A DNA stretch of 64,000 nucleotides from Ricinus communis (lineage: Eukaryota > Streptophyta > Magnoliopsida > Malpighiales > Euphorbiaceae): positions 20,769,001 to 20,833,000 of the forward strand of contig NC_063263.1 in the NCBI RefSeq assembly GCF_019578655.1. The letters are read 5' to 3'. The position numbers and the translations under genes are program-made. Below are positions 1 through 13,434 of this stretch, one piece after another. The first letter of the stretch is position 1. Each line of letters starts with the position of its first letter. The notes below the pieces were generated by a model. It was not told where the DNA came from. It worked only from the letters and a program-made list of their open reading frames with translations, and did not search any database.

Positions 1-1296
1 AGATATTAACAATCAACATATGATATTCATATGTCTTAAAATATTTGCTCTACCCATAATCTATTTAATATGTAAGCATTCGTGGCATAACCACTTACTG
101 TTCACACAAAAATCCTAAATATTCGCTTATCATACGTTTTAGAAAACTATTACAAATCCACAAAATGCTCCATAGTTACCAATTAACCATAAGTTTTACC
201 TAACTATTTTTAAGTGTTCATAAGCGCACAAAAGAAGAGTTCTAAGAGGATTTTGTTGTCGATCTGCGATCCATTTTATACTATGGTGAGGTTGATGCTC
301 TTAATTTATCAATTAAAAGATCTGAAAAAGAATTAAGCGATTTGGTGAGTCGTAACTAAGTAAGCATAATTTAATATGAACAGTTGCTAATTCCATAAAT
401 ATAACAGTTGCTAAGGACTATAATAATAATAATAATAATCAATTCAGAAATCCTTAAGATCATATGTACAGAACATGTCAGGGATGTGTGAACAGAAATG
501 GTAGAAGTGTTAATTCATAATGGAATTTGCAAGTTACCTAATTGATCACGACATTTTTACCTGATTAATGCAAATACTTAGATTATATTTACATTAGAAT
601 TCATTCACAAAAATTTCCATCAGCTAATGTCATAGCACAATATGATCATATAGTTTCCCATCACAAATAAAATAAAAGTTTTAATTTTTTATTATTTTTA
701 TATATCCAACATAATATTAATTTTTTATTTTATTTTTATGTTGGAATAGGTGTAATAAATTTTATAATATTTATAGAATGGTAATTTATTTAATTTAATT
801 AGTTTTTTTTTAAGTTAAGTCTATTAAAAACTTTTTTAATCTAAATAAATTATTAAAAAACCATAGTTAATATTTTTAAAAAGAAGATCAAGGAATTGAG
901 TTTTCAATAAAAAAAGTAATTAATGAAATATAAATAGTATCATAATTAATAATCCTTTAACAAGTACAGTTGTTACCATCACTCATCCACAAAAAATTGA
1001 AAAATGATAAAAATAAAAATGACATTTAATATCATATCACACCGAACTTCTTTATTTTTTTTTTAATTAAATCCTAAAAAATGTAATGGATGACATCACT
1101 CCTTAGTTCTCACCCAACAAACACTCCAATTACCAAAAAATATCTATCGGACAGTAACTCATTACCCAACCAACGTTCATTTTCATAACTAAATTTCACC
1201 AAAAATTTATTAATTTCTTTTTCATAAAAGGTAAAATAATTTTAAAGAATCTCTCGATCTCTCTCTATATTCTCAACTCGGGAGAGATTGAGTTCG
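1..1296. other. AT-rich upstream region of the SPPL gene
   Basis: No gene is visible. The stretch is strongly AT-rich with a short (TAA)n run at 421-439. A pyrimidine-rich tract with repeated CTCTCT (about 1248-1270) lies just before the SPPL start and probably belongs to its 5' leader or core promoter. No convincing TATA box was found, so the transcription start cannot be placed. Confidence 0.5.
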
Positions 1297-1359
1297 ATGC
1301 AATTTCACCAATGGCGTTTTCACGGACTCTCCTCTTCCTTCTCTGTTTGTTGTTTCTGA
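1297..1359 (+). other. Short upstream ORF overlapping the SPPL start
   Basis: An ATG 14 bases before the SPPL start opens a different frame of 20 codons that ends in TGA at 1357-1359, inside SPPL exon 1. If the transcript starts before 1297, ribosomes would meet this ATG first. Its context is weak (T at -3), so leaky scanning is expected. The transcription start is unknown, so this may be untranscribed. Confidence 0.35.
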
Positions 1360-4300
1360 TCGGTTTCTCATTCGCCAACGACGCTTCTCATGACGACGAT
1401 TCCCCCAAGTCTCCTGGCTGTGATCATCCTTACAAATTGGTAATTCCTGTCTTTTCTTTTTAATTGATCGTATTACTGTTTTGATTGCAATTGGATAATG
1501 TGATTTCTTTTCTTTTGCTTTTTTTTTTTGTGCAATTTTGGTTATGGATTTCAAGTTTTATAGGTTCTATGTTTATGTAATTATTTGAGATCCGAAATGA
1601 ACCGTAACGATGCGGTCTATTATTATTACTAGAATTAAGGAATTAAAAGGTAACCGAGTGGGGGTAGGTTTTGCTCAATCACGTACATTAGCTTCTTTTG
1701 ATGCACATAATATATAGGAAGCTCCTGAAGATAAGGAAAAAGAATTGAGGTTTTAAATGGAATTCTATGCGTGAAAGTTGAGGCTTTTGTGCAATTATGC
1801 TACTAATGGACCTATTAGGATAGGAAAATAGAACCAAGGATCACATATTCATGAAAGGAAGAGGTGATTTAAAGGAATGTGGGTTTTCCGATGCTGCAAA
1901 TAATGAGGTGGCATTGGAGTTGTGAATTTAGGAGTATTATATTGCCAAAAGAGTTTAAGGGATGGATATGTGAGCGAGGCCGGTGTTTCTGGTGGTCAGA
2001 AGATGTGATCTGCCGCATATTGGATTTAAGAAACCAAATGTAGCGGTAGATTTTGTTGCTGTCTTATATTTCCTACTTCAGGCGTTCAATGTTCATGATA
2101 TTTGGATGTCATGTGGTTGGGGGTTCATACAGCTTATGTATTCAACAGAAGGGAATTGCAATCTCTGGCCTGTTGATTATCGAAGATTGATCTGCAATGC
2201 CTACAAGTGTTATGGGGTGGATAATTTGCTTACAAAAGGTGTTGAAAGAGCTAACTAGCTAAAAGTTCCTCGTTATGTATAACGCTGGAGTCAGCATCTG
2301 GATATAAATAATACGCTTTCCTTAGGGGCTGGGCTTGAGTATTCTACAGGTTTCCTGAAGCAGACACTTATATGGAATTGATTTGTAAAGTTATTATACC
2401 GGGACAACTTCTGTTTTACTTCTTCCTTGATGCTATCTATATACTTTCTGCATATTTTGTACCAATTGTCATTACTTTGATTCTTTCTTTTTTTACCTTT
2501 TTATTATAATTAACATTTTTATCTGGATAAAAAAGGCAACATTTGGTGTCAAGAAATGTTAACAACTGGTGACTGTTAACCTTATTGAAATAGTCAAGAA
2601 GGTGGGCTGGTGTTTATGCAACAAAGCAGGAATGCTTATGCGAAAAGAAGTTGGTAATTATCCATTTCAGGTAGCCTTGCTGGGTAGTAGCTACGATTGG
2701 ATGCTTAATACAAAACTAAACAAACCTTCCATTTACCATATGTGTGAGTATGAACATGTTAATCCAGTCTGAGCAGATTCAAGATGATTAAAATGTCTTC
2801 CAAACATGCAGAAATGGGATATGGAACTCTTTGTTTATTGTTAAAAGTTTCTCTATGTTGCATTGTTATTTATGCTTCTGATTTCTGATCTAAGGCTACA
2901 TGACACAAATTGACCAATTGCTTTTCCTGATTCACATCTTCCAGGTTAAGGTTATGAACTGGGTTAATGGTGTTGAAGGTGAAACTTTAGCTGCGGTCAG
3001 TGCAAGGTTTGGGGCTATATTGCCTTCTGAGGCTGAAAAAGGTCTCAGACTGTCTGCCGTTTTCTCAAATCCCTTAAACTGCTGTTCTAGTTCCTCTTCA
3101 AAGGTTTTGTTTTGTTTTCTTCTTTACGTACGGTTATCTGATTGAACTATCTTCTACTTGTTATATGTGCAAGCTAAACTAGTTTTATAAAGATTTATAC
3201 AACAAAGAAAATATGAACAACTATTTTCTGGTACTCCTTGGAAAACATTGACAGCCAGGTTTGAAATTCCATTCTTCAATTTCCTAAAAACAAGCTAGTT
3301 TCCCCAGCTAAACAAGAATTTTCTCAACTCTGCAAAATTTCCATTAAACTTCAAAATATTTGGAAAACCTTAAAATTCTTAGGAATTAACATGAAACATC
3401 ATATCATAATAGCATGAAATATATGGAGATCACGTATGGCTGATGTATGGAGATAGTTTTTCAAATTTCACTTATCAATGGAAACACCTCCTTGAATTTC
3501 TTTATAACATGATGGTTAGAGTTCTTTTTCTCTTCCACAGCTTTCTGGTTCCATTGCAATGTCCATACGTGGTGATTGTACCTTCACTGCCAAGGCAGAA
3601 GTTGCCCAGTCAGGAGGTGCAGAAGCCTTGTTGGTAATAAATGATGAAGAAGGTTGTATTTTCTTGCCATTAATTTTTCCTTTATGAGAAAAATTACTAT
3701 GTTGCTCTACAGCTTTGATTTATCATTTTTTTAGCTTCTGCTTATCATTATTTGCTGTAATAGAGCTTGCTGAGATGGGTTGTGATAATGGAAGTGCTGC
3801 ACCAAATATTTCAATTCCTGTTGTGTTGATTCCAAAGTCAGGAGGTGAATATCTGAACAAGTCGATGGTAGCTGGACAGAAAGGTGAGCCTTTGAGCTCC
3901 TATAGTTTACTCGAGTATGGTACAATGTGTGTTAGATACACTCCTGTAATTTCCTTAAAAAAAGCGAGGGTGTGCTGCCATTAGGTAGGGGACTGGGTGT
4001 GAATTAGATTAGGAGGCATTGATGGAAAAGGGTAGTTAAGGATCTCTAGGTAGATAGAGAAAACTTAGAAAAGGGAGGTAATGTTCTTTAATTTTTGCAT
4101 GAGCAATGTATCACTTTGCTTTACAATGGACGTGTGCATGTGAACCATTATATCAAGCACGGTAACAATTTGAAGTCAATCTAGAACCATAACACTTGAT
4201 TTTGCCGCATGTAACTATATGTTTTCCTCTCTCTCCCTCTCTCCCTGCGATATGCATGCAGGAAACTCATACATAGGCACACAAAAAAACTAAAACTAGA

Positions 4301-7300
4301 AGTAGAATGCACTGTAGCACTTTGCTTTATAATGGATCTTTACATGTGAATCATTATATCAAGCATGGTAAACAATTTGAAGTCAATCTAGAACCATAAC
4401 ACTTGATTTTGGTGCATATAACTATATGTGCTCCTCTCTCTCCCGCTCTCCCTCTGATATGCATGCAGGAAACTCATTCATAGGCACACAAAAAAACTGA
4501 AACTAGAAGTACGATGCATACTTTCTAACTATAAACATTTTCTAATTATGCAGTGGAAATAAAGTTATATGCACCAAATCGTCCTGTTGTGGATTATTCA
4601 GTGATATTCATATGGTTGATGGCCGTTGGAACTGTGACCTGTGCTACACTTTGGTCAGAATTTACTGCTCCTGAGGAGACTGATGAGCGCTACAATGAAT
4701 TATCACCAAAGGTAATGCATAATCTTTTCTTTATCTTAAAGTTTATGCCCAACTTTTCAAATGTCTGCCCATTCTCTGTGTGCATTCTTTTGCTGGATTG
4801 GCATTGTTACAGGAATAATGTATCAAAATCCTGCAACAGTTAAGCTCGCAAAACTGGTGGAAAATCTTGTGATAGATGGCAATGATATATTTTGTGGTGT
4901 GTATATATAACCTCTGAGGATTTTTCTTATTGGTGATTCACAAATCAAGTTCACTGTATGTTCTTCTGATTTCCGAGAGGAGCCTAATGTGTCTGTATTC
5001 TGTTTCATACAGAAAATATTGGAAGATCATATTATAATTGGGTCTTCACTAATAGTCTTTCTGTATTTTCAGGATTAAATTAGTTGATACTATAATATGT
5101 CTAATATTTAGGAGAAATTAGTGCATTTGGTACATAATGTACCAACTAGCTTGATTATCTTTTGAACGACTGGGCTTGCTTCTTATGGGGTAACAGATGA
5201 GAATTTAGTTCTTTTTGCACAGAACGGCAATTTTTCCCAAGAAGAAAGAAAAGTTTGTGATTCAATATTGGTGGCTTGTCAGCTTTTACTGAAAGGATGG
5301 TTTTGTGTTTATTTACCCCTAACAAGGACTGGTGAAGTTCTAATATATGATAGATTTCAGATCTGTGATTCTATATTCATTTGGTGGGACATAATAGAGT
5401 TTTAGCATTGTACTATTGTTAAAGAGAGGATCATTGGGACTGGCATTACTGCTGATGGGTCCCTAAAGCAATATTCTGTCGGCTTTACTGTTGAAAAAGA
5501 GATGCTAAATGTGCTTTTAGCCATTGATGTTGACGGTGCTAAGATTCTTCTTATAATCAGAAAACTAGCCTTCAATGCCTTAGATGTTTGTAACATCTTA
5601 CATATGATTTCGGTGCTACCTATAGGAATATGCTCGAGATTGTTTTTTTCTTCACTGCTGCCATTTCTCTAAATCTTAGCTTTAAAAGGATGCGTGTCTC
5701 TATATGTTCTATATGCTCTATTTCTTGTTGGTATTCTCTTAAATTTTTTTTTCAGTAACCACTTGGCTTTGAATTGTGCTTCACTGAGGGGCGTTTGAAT
5801 AGTTTTTCTTCTTTAATTGGCCAGGAAAATTCCAGAGTTTCAGCAATCAAAGATGATGAGAAAGAATTCCTTGATATCAATGCAAAGAGTGCAGTAATTT
5901 TCGTCCTAACAGCATCAACTTTTCTGGTTTTACTCTACTTTTTTATGTCAAGTTGGTTTGTCTGGCTGCTGATTATACTCTTCTGCCTCGGCGGTGTTGA
6001 GGTACAAACTACAAAGTTCTTTTTAGGGTTTTTTTAGATTGCAGTATTGGACAATATTAGCAAAGGAAAATAAAATGTTGTGATATTTGAAGGACCATGC
6101 TATAAAATTGTATAAACCTTGGTTATTACTGCTGACATTTTAAAATAGAGCTGTTGAACAAAGAAAATGGAAGGTTGATATCATATATAATAATCTGGGG
6201 GTGGATCATTTCACTTCTCCATATTGAATTGAAGATGCATAATGCATGTGTGATTTTCTTGGACACATTTTGAGATCCTTGACAACTAGCTGGATATGGT
6301 CAATGCATGTTGGATTGCAGCGGATTCAGATTTTTATTTTCATTTTAGGAGTTAAAACATGCTTAACCGACATAACAGTAAAAGACCGGACACTTAATTA
6401 TACTAATCCCTTTTTATTTATTAGATTTTATTTATTAGATTTAGGTAAATGGTTGGATTCTGGCTGTTAGCGAGATTTTGTCTTGGTTAGGGAGCCCCCT
6501 GACAGGTTCAACAGGTGCAAGCTCTGCTCATTGAAGCAGTTGAAAATTGTGGTTGATTCTTTCTGCAGATCTCAAGTCCCTATTCAAAATTTGAATTTCT
6601 AACACTTCTGTGCGTTGGGTGGGAGTTCTAAATAATCCTATTGCAAGCCTGATTTCTGTTCTTGAACAAATATGCAAAACAAAGTGCTGTTAAGCTGCAT
6701 ACTGGTGTATGATTAGACTTTCATTTGCTCATATACAGAGGTTTATTTGCATGCCTATGCTCCACTTAAAGAAAAGTCTAATTCATGTGAAGTTGGTCGC
6801 CTAGTTTGTACCTGTAGTATGATATACATATAGATCCAATCGAAGTAGTGCAATCTACATATTTTCTTTCTGATGTATGTTTTATTATTAGTTATATGGG
6901 AGCAAAAGATTTAACCAAAATAATTCTGCAATGTGCTTATTGAACTGTTTTCTATTTTCAGGGCATGCATAATTGTATAGTAACGTTAATTTCAAGGTAA
7001 ACTGGGTCACACTTTTCATGGTTCTAATCTATTAACTTGTAGCTTTATGATATACTCTTCATTCATGTTATTATTTCTTGTTTGTTGAGCAGAAAATGCA
7101 GAAATTTTGCGCAAAAGAAAGTCAACTTACCTCTTCTGGGAGAAACTTCTATTCTCTCCCTTGTTGTATTATGTTGTTGTCTGGCATTTGCTATTTTTTG
7201 GATTGCCAATCGTCGGGCCTCATATTCATGGATTGGACAAGATATTCTTGTAAGTTTTTTGTTACTACTTGTGCAATAGTTTAGGTTTTGATGCATTTTT

Positions 7301-10300
7301 TTCTTAAATTGTTAAGGAATGACTATAATTGTTATATGTGAACCTTTGAAGTCTCTTGTTAGGGCTAATAATTAATGGGTTGGGGAAACTAGAAATATTA
7401 GCAAGTTGTTTTGTGCGAATGATGGCTGCATAACATGCTGGTTAATGTAGTTGGGCTTTTGTCTGTTCATTTCGTTATCTAATGAAATTTCATGGGAATT
7501 TTATTAAGTGATTAAATTGTGTATATTAAGCATCAATCAGGTTTTTGTTGGGTTTTTTAACCTTGTCAGCAGTTCTACCAATGGTAGGGGTCAGAGGAAC
7601 AATAAAGTGGACAAGAAGCTTGCCCCTTCTAGTTGATTGTTATCATGCATCATGCCTTGAGAATCTTTCAACTAATCTTTCACCAATCCCCTTGTTAAAT
7701 ATAACTAAAACAATGCTGTGGTAGATAAGAGATCTTGCTGCTGAGTTGAGTGAGGTGTTACCTTATCTGTTTTAAACGGTCAAATATAAACTGATGGTAT
7801 CTTGCACAGATACATCAACTACATAATTTTCTGGTATATTGTTGTATGATGCTGTACAACAGAGTTAGGAAATGCATGGAAGACAACCTTTGAGGACAAG
7901 AAAAGTTCAAGAAAAAAATAAAGAGAACTTCAATTTCAACTCATAACACCTAAAACCTGGTTTGGGCAAGGAATAAAATGGAGACCTTATTCTGAAACAG
8001 AAAAGTTGATATAAATTAAAAAAATGCTGATAAATGTAAAAAAACTTATATCAGATAAAAGAATACCTAGTGCTGCTTACAGGACAACATTCTACGTATG
8101 ACTATGAAATTCACTCCTAAGTAATTGTGCCTATAATTTGCTGGTCCTTGATCACTGGGGTAATGCTTTTCCTAAAAGCTCGTTTCACAATGCATAGGAA
8201 ACTATGGACTGCACTAAGAAAAAGAAAAATAAAGGGAAAAAAATTGGTGTATTCTTGTGTACTTAAACGAAAGCGCATTGCGCTGTGGCACATATGACAT
8301 GTTGAAGTTAGGTAAACAATATTAAAATGAGTTGCACTCTCCTGTGGTTCTTTGCTTAATAATGGCTTTCTTGTTGTCAGGGTATCTGCTTGATGATAAC
8401 TGTCTTGCAGGTGGCACGATTGCCTAATATTAAGGTACCTAGGTTTCTATTTTTATCATGTATTTGTTGGATTTTTCAGTTGCCTTAATTTTGGTATGGT
8501 GATGTAGGTTGCTGCTGTACTTCTCTGTTGCGCATTTGTTTATGACATCTTTTGGGTATTTCTATCCCCAATAATATTCCATCAGAGTGTTATGATCGCT
8601 GTAAGTATCAGTCACTTGTTTGACATTTCATCTTTTGTTCATGAGTTCAACATCAGAGACATAAAATCTTTTAAATTCAGTGGTTATGAATGTAATATAT
8701 TAATGTAAGACTAACAGATTATATTTGTCTGATTCTTTACTGAATCTCTCAATTCACCAAAATGTTTTCAACAAGCAATAATTTGCATGCCAAATTCCAA
8801 TTAGGTTGCTGAGATTTCCAAATGCAAGAGGTAACAGTAACTGGCTGGACCAATTGGAGGAGGATAATTAAGAAAATCTGAATCAAACATGGAAAGTTAA
8901 ATGAATGGTAGGGCTGTAAATGAGCTGACCCGCTAGAAGCTCAGCTCAGTTAAAACTTGCTTGAACTTGTTGAATGAGGCTCATTTAATAAGCGAGCCAA
9001 GGTCAAACTTTGAAAAACATGGTTTGTGACCTAGCTCGCCTATATACCCGTGAGCTTGCTCGTAAATTAAAATGTCATTGGTTGATATCTGAATCTATAA
9101 CTTACATATTTTTGCTTATAATAGTCATAGAAATACCTGTTTGAACTTATTTATTAGAATAAAGTCATTAATTTTATTAAATATATTTTATAATAAACTT
9201 TTTATTCTTTTGAGGATTGTTGAATGATTTAATTTTAACCCATGATCATTAGACTCATTTAGGCTCATGAGACATGAAAACATGTAATAGATTTGGCTTG
9301 AGCTCGGCTCAATGGTAAATGAGCCAATCCCATACTCACCAAAACCTGGCTCAGCTAGGCTCAGTTATACCTTTAATGAATGGTACTGGCAAAGGAAAGT
9401 GAATATGGAAACAATTTGCAAATAATAGATTAATTCATTTAATGGATGGTTCTGGCAACTGTTGATGGCATACCCTGGATTTGTAATATTGTCTTCTCCA
9501 TTTGTCCTCATCAAGTCTGTAAACTAATAGCATACATGTTAATATATCACAATTACTTTTGAAATTTTTGAGCTTACTGCTTCCTCATTTAAGCTCTTTC
9601 TCCCCTTATAAAAGTGTTTCTTTTTCTTATTTTTTTTATCAACAAAATTATGTGCCTATTCAGGCCTGTGGGATGTTAATCAGAAGACTTGTTTGGTTAT
9701 TCTATTATCATTAACTTCTGTGTTCTATAGGTTGCTCGAGGTGACAACAGTGGTGGGGAATCTATTCCCATGCTTTTGAGATTTCCTCGATTTGCTGATC
9801 CTTGGGGAGGTTATGACATGATTGGATTTGGGGACATTCTTTTCCCTGGTTTGCTTCTGTCATTTGCACGGAGGTACTGTTTTAAGTTGTGGCTCACTAC
9901 TAACTAATAAATTATTGAATGCAAATTCTATATTTAATGTATATTATATTGATATTATATCATTAATTCTCCCCATCCCCCCTCCTTTATTCTTTGTTTT
10001 TAGTTTTTTGGGGTGGGTTCTGCTCTTCCTTTATGTAACTTGTTTTTCGAGAAAGTGGGAGATATACATTAGTTTGAAACAGATTATCTGAATTCTGAAG
10101 TGGACCTAATATAAATAGTATAAGAAAAGAGTTACAGTTTCTCAAATGAAAATGCATCAGGGAAATTCTGAACTCAAAATTTCACTGAATTTTCTAAGTT
10201 TATAGAAATGTCTTTAATAATTTCTTACCATTACTGGTTTGGCTTTTTAATTCAGAAATGGAATATTCTGACTAGCGAATTTCGTTAAATGGGAAAAGAT

Positions 10301-11985
10301 AGTTGTTTTCTTTATAATGGGGATTTTTGACGTCTTCTGTATCTTAGGTCACACAGAGTAAGTTACAGAATACACTACTCTGTTTGTAAATATATGGTTT
10401 TGATTTAACTTTTTCTGTTTGGTTGTTTCAGATACGATAAAACAAATAAGAAAAGCTTGTGTAAGGGATATTTTCTTTGGTTGACAATTGGCTACGGAAT
10501 CGGTGAGCATTCTTGTTTTGTGTATCTTTATCTTATTTGATTTTTATGAGAACATTTCTCTTATAACTGCAAGATTATGCTATCATGGCATGTTTGTGAT
10601 GTGGCATTAATTGCTCGGTTAGGTTAAGAAACTATGCTATCAAGACCATGCCATCTTGGTGCATTGGTTGAAGTTTGTAGTTTTTTTTCCATAGGGATAG
10701 AGGTTTGAGTCTCGAGAGCAATCACTTTATTCGAAAATATCGAAGGATAGGACTCTTTTGAAGATTTTCCTTTCCTAAGCTCCAGCATTGTTGGTACTAT
10801 CACAGTGTAATAGTGCATTTCTCAGTGTGTTTAAATGTTTAAATTCATACACAGAGATGATTTTCTTTTGTAGCATCTAACTGGAAAGAGTATTAAAGTT
10901 TATTGTGTTTTCATTTCTCTACTTTATTATTCAACAGTTCACCTTCCATGCTTGAAACTATAAAATGGAAGGTGAAGGATTTTATACCCTTTGACCCTAA
11001 TAATGGTAATTCCTGAAGTTATTGCCTTTGAATTAGCTGCTTTATAGTATTTGTGTCCCCTTTTACTGGTACTAATGAAGGAGTTTCTGATTGCAGGTCT
11101 TTTCCTCACGTACTTAGGTTTATATCTAATGGATGGGCATGGTCAACCTGCACTCCTCTATCTTGTTCCTTGTACCCTAGGTAATGAATTGGCTGATTAC
11201 ATTTAGTTTTAACCATGTTTAGGTGTTTTATAAATTGAATAAGAGCTAACTAATTTAGTGTTGAATGTTTAGGAGTTATGTTAATAGTGAAAATATTTGA
11301 TTAGAAATACTGAATTAGTAAGTGCCAAAATTTAAAAGTAAATGAGAAGAGTTGTGAATTTAACTGTATTAGTAATGATTAGTATTGAAAGGTCCTAATT
11401 TATTTTAAAAGCATTCTATTTCTAAGTCCAAATAAAAAAAGTGACGAAATAGTGGCAGAAGGGATTGTAGTTGTGGTAATGGTGCTGCTTGAACTGATGG
11501 TATGATTGTATGTAGTGATTGTAGCGGTGGTACTTAGTAGTGATGGTCAATTGGCAGCGGTGGCAAAGGTGGTGTCAGTGGAGGCAGTTTTGGCGATAGT
11601 GATAATGCTAAAATCACCATACCTCTTGTAGTTTTGGTTAAGGTGGAATACTACTAAGATAATACATTAAGTATAACTTAGTTTTTTCAGAGAGCCTCTT
11701 TTCTAAACTAAAAAAATAAAAAGCTGACCTGAAATACAAACTTTAACTAACATTATTTGTAATTGAAGTGCTGAATATGGTCGTCAAACAGCCCTGGGTC
11801 TTCTGGTTTTCCAGTGAAGAGGAGTTTTTACTTTTTTATTGGTTTTCTTTAACCATCTCAATTTTGCATTAACTTTGTTATTAGGAGTTTGTGTCATACT
11901 GGGACTGGTGAGAGGAGAGATAAAAGACCTCTGGAGTTTTGGCACTGAAACTTCCTCATCGAGAGATACTTTTGGGGAAGCTTGA
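1311..11985 (+). CDS. SPPL: Signal peptide peptidase-like (SPPL) intramembrane aspartyl protease, 14 exons
   Basis: Probable GxGD-type aspartyl protease that cuts type II membrane segments within the bilayer of endomembranes. Exons read from GT/AG borders and an unbroken frame: 1311-1439, 2945-3103, 3541-3652, 3764-3883, 4554-4711, 5825-6001, 6962-6996, 7093-7249, 8381-8434, 8508-8600, 9731-9873, 10432-10502, 11097-11180, 11885-11985. They sum to 1593 nt, or 530 aa, normal for plant SPPLs. Residues 1-22 form a hydrophobic signal peptide. Residues about 45-190 are a cysteine-containing protease-associated (PA) domain, followed by a multi-pass membrane region. Catalytic motifs are YD (D380, in YDIFWVF), GFGD (D433) and QPALLYLVP (486-494). 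The C-tail after VRGEIKDLW is short. The start is the first in-frame ATG and gives a good signal peptide. The PA-containing plant SPPL subgroup (Arabidopsis SPPL2-5 type) fits best; the exact orthologue is not resolved. The 35-bp and 54-bp exons rest on frame and family similarity. Confidence 0.93.
4112..4518. repeat. Tandem duplication of about 205 bp in SPPL intron 4
   Basis: Two adjacent copies (about 4112-4310 and 4318-4518) share long near-identical stretches, including AGTCAATCTAGAACCATAAC, a CT-rich tract and GATATGCATGCAGGAAACTC. They differ by scattered substitutions and small indels. Both lie inside intron 4, so the protein is untouched. Each copy contains a possible acceptor-like ATGCAG/G. 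Confidence 0.85.
8909..9375. mobile_element. hAT-type MITE in SPPL intron 10
   Basis: A 467-bp element with imperfect terminal inverted repeats (left TAGGGCTGTAAATGAGC; right end is the inverse of TAAAGGTATAACTGAGC). It is flanked by perfect 8-bp direct repeats ATGAATGG at 8901-8908 and 9376-9383. An 8-bp target duplication and TAGGG-type ends are hallmarks of the hAT superfamily. No transposase is present, so it is non-autonomous. It sits wholly within the intron between the exons carrying the two catalytic aspartates. Confidence 0.85.
10641..10816 (+). mobile_element. tRNA-derived SINE-like insertion in SPPL intron 12
   Basis: The segment contains an A-box-like TTGGTGCATTGGTTG (10656-10670) and a B-box-like GGTTTGAGTCTC (10702-10713) about 45 bp apart. 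That is the internal RNA polymerase III promoter layout of plant tRNA-derived SINEs. A unique-looking body of about 100 bp follows. The ends and target duplication could not be fixed, so boundaries are approximate. It is not a tRNA gene, because no acceptor stem closes. Confidence 0.55.
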
Positions 11986-12461
11986 AGCCAGAAACCAGTT
12001 ATTCAAAAGTAGATCCAGGGGAAATCTCGCTTTGCAAAATTTTGTGCCGGTTGGCTTAATGTTCTTGTTAATGAAAATCCCGGGCCAACATGGTGTGGAG
12101 GATCCTTGGTGGTGAAAGAAGAGGGCTGTAAGTCTAAAAATGCAATTCACCTTGACATTCATGCCAAATGTATATTATGTTATGTTTGTACCATAAGTCA
12201 GTTCCTACCACTACATTGTTGCCTATGTTCTAATTTTTTCTGGAAAACTTGACTAACATGTTTATTTTCAGCTTTCCTGTTTCACTTGCTCATTGTGACT
12301 GCAATTATAGCTGTATGCAGTACATTCATATTGGACCTCTGCATTTGCATGATTGTAATTTTCCAAGTAATAAGAGCTTCTTGTTTACAAGATATTCCTT
12401 GTGGTGCTTAAAGTGGCAAATATGTTATGCGAGTTCTAATAGCAGAGTTTGGCTTAAGGAT
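11986..12461. other. SPPL 3' flank
   Basis: Probable 3' UTR followed by intergenic DNA. No additional coding exon or family match is visible. The exact polyadenylation site is not clear; T-rich DNA with several near-consensus signals lies at 12160-12240. Confidence 0.45.
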
Positions 12462-13426
12462 TAGGGCTGAGCATGGATTAGTCTAATTCAGTTATTTATA
12501 AATCACCAGCACTGTACTAAACCTCAGTTCTTTTGAAATTTAAAATACTAGGACTGTGCCAAATATAAATGACATCATTACTGTATTGAACCAATTTTTT
12601 TGGTTCAATACAATTCGGTTCGGTCCTATTTTTGGTTTTAACATTTAGAGAAAATACAATTTTAAATCTTATCTTTAATCAAATATATTAAAAAAATATG
12701 GTTGACATCCAAATAAAACTAGTATGAGAATTGGAATTAGATAGAATTGCAATCACATTTTTGAACAATTTATTTTGCAATTTAGTCTATTTATAAATAT
12801 AATAATTTAATGTTTAAATATAAATTATTAAAATACCTGCTATTGCTAGCATAATAATTTTTTGTAGAGGGCTAGCATTAAAATGATAAATTACAAATTT
12901 TATATAGCACTAAAATATAGTTTAATTTTAAGTGTAAGAAATGCGGTTAGCTTAGAGCTTGTAAATCAAGAGTTTAAATGTGAGAGAATAAGCCTATGAA
13001 TTGAGACTTGAGACATGTAGCTGGCTATTGTAGTAGATGATATTAGTGAAAAAGAAATTAGAGCTTAATAATAAGTATACCTCATACAACAAACATTATA
13101 TATAAACATCATATATTTTTTATAAAATACAAAACATATTAATATAGTTAATATTTTATAGGTATTATTTATATACTATATATAATTATTAATAAATATA
13201 TATATAAAAGTTCAATTTTATGGTTTGATCTGGATCAGTACAAAACGGCTCGGTTCTGGTACGGTTTTGATATGGTTATTACGAAAGAATCAGTACCATA
13301 CTGTAATAGTAAAATATTTTCGGATCAGTTCAGTTCGGTTATAAAACTTTTCGGTTACTTTACTGGTATTTTTCGGTACGGTTATTCAATTCAGGCGGGA
13401 ATCACCGAGATCCATGCTCAACTCTA
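12462..13426. mobile_element. hAT-type MITE, copy A of a two-copy family
   Basis: The ends match in inverted orientation: TAGGGCTGAGCATGGA at the left and the inverse of TAGAGTTGAGCATGGA at the right. The flanking 8-mers TTAAGGAT (12454-12461) and TTAAGTAG (13427-13434) agree at five or six positions, a decayed target duplication. The body is AT-rich and non-coding. The same family recurs in the same orientation at 51793-52967, sharing for example CAGTTATTTATAAATCAC and GGCGGGAATCACC near the ends. Confidence 0.8.
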
Positions 13427-13434
13427 TTAAGTAG

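Noticed and set aside
10656..10713. tRNA gene
   Set aside because: A- and B-box-like motifs are present, but no cloverleaf stems or acceptor end form. It is better explained as a SINE head.
12249..12464. 71-codon frame after SPPL as an extra exon
   Set aside because: SPPL ends with a complete C-terminus at 11985, and this frame has no similarity to the family.
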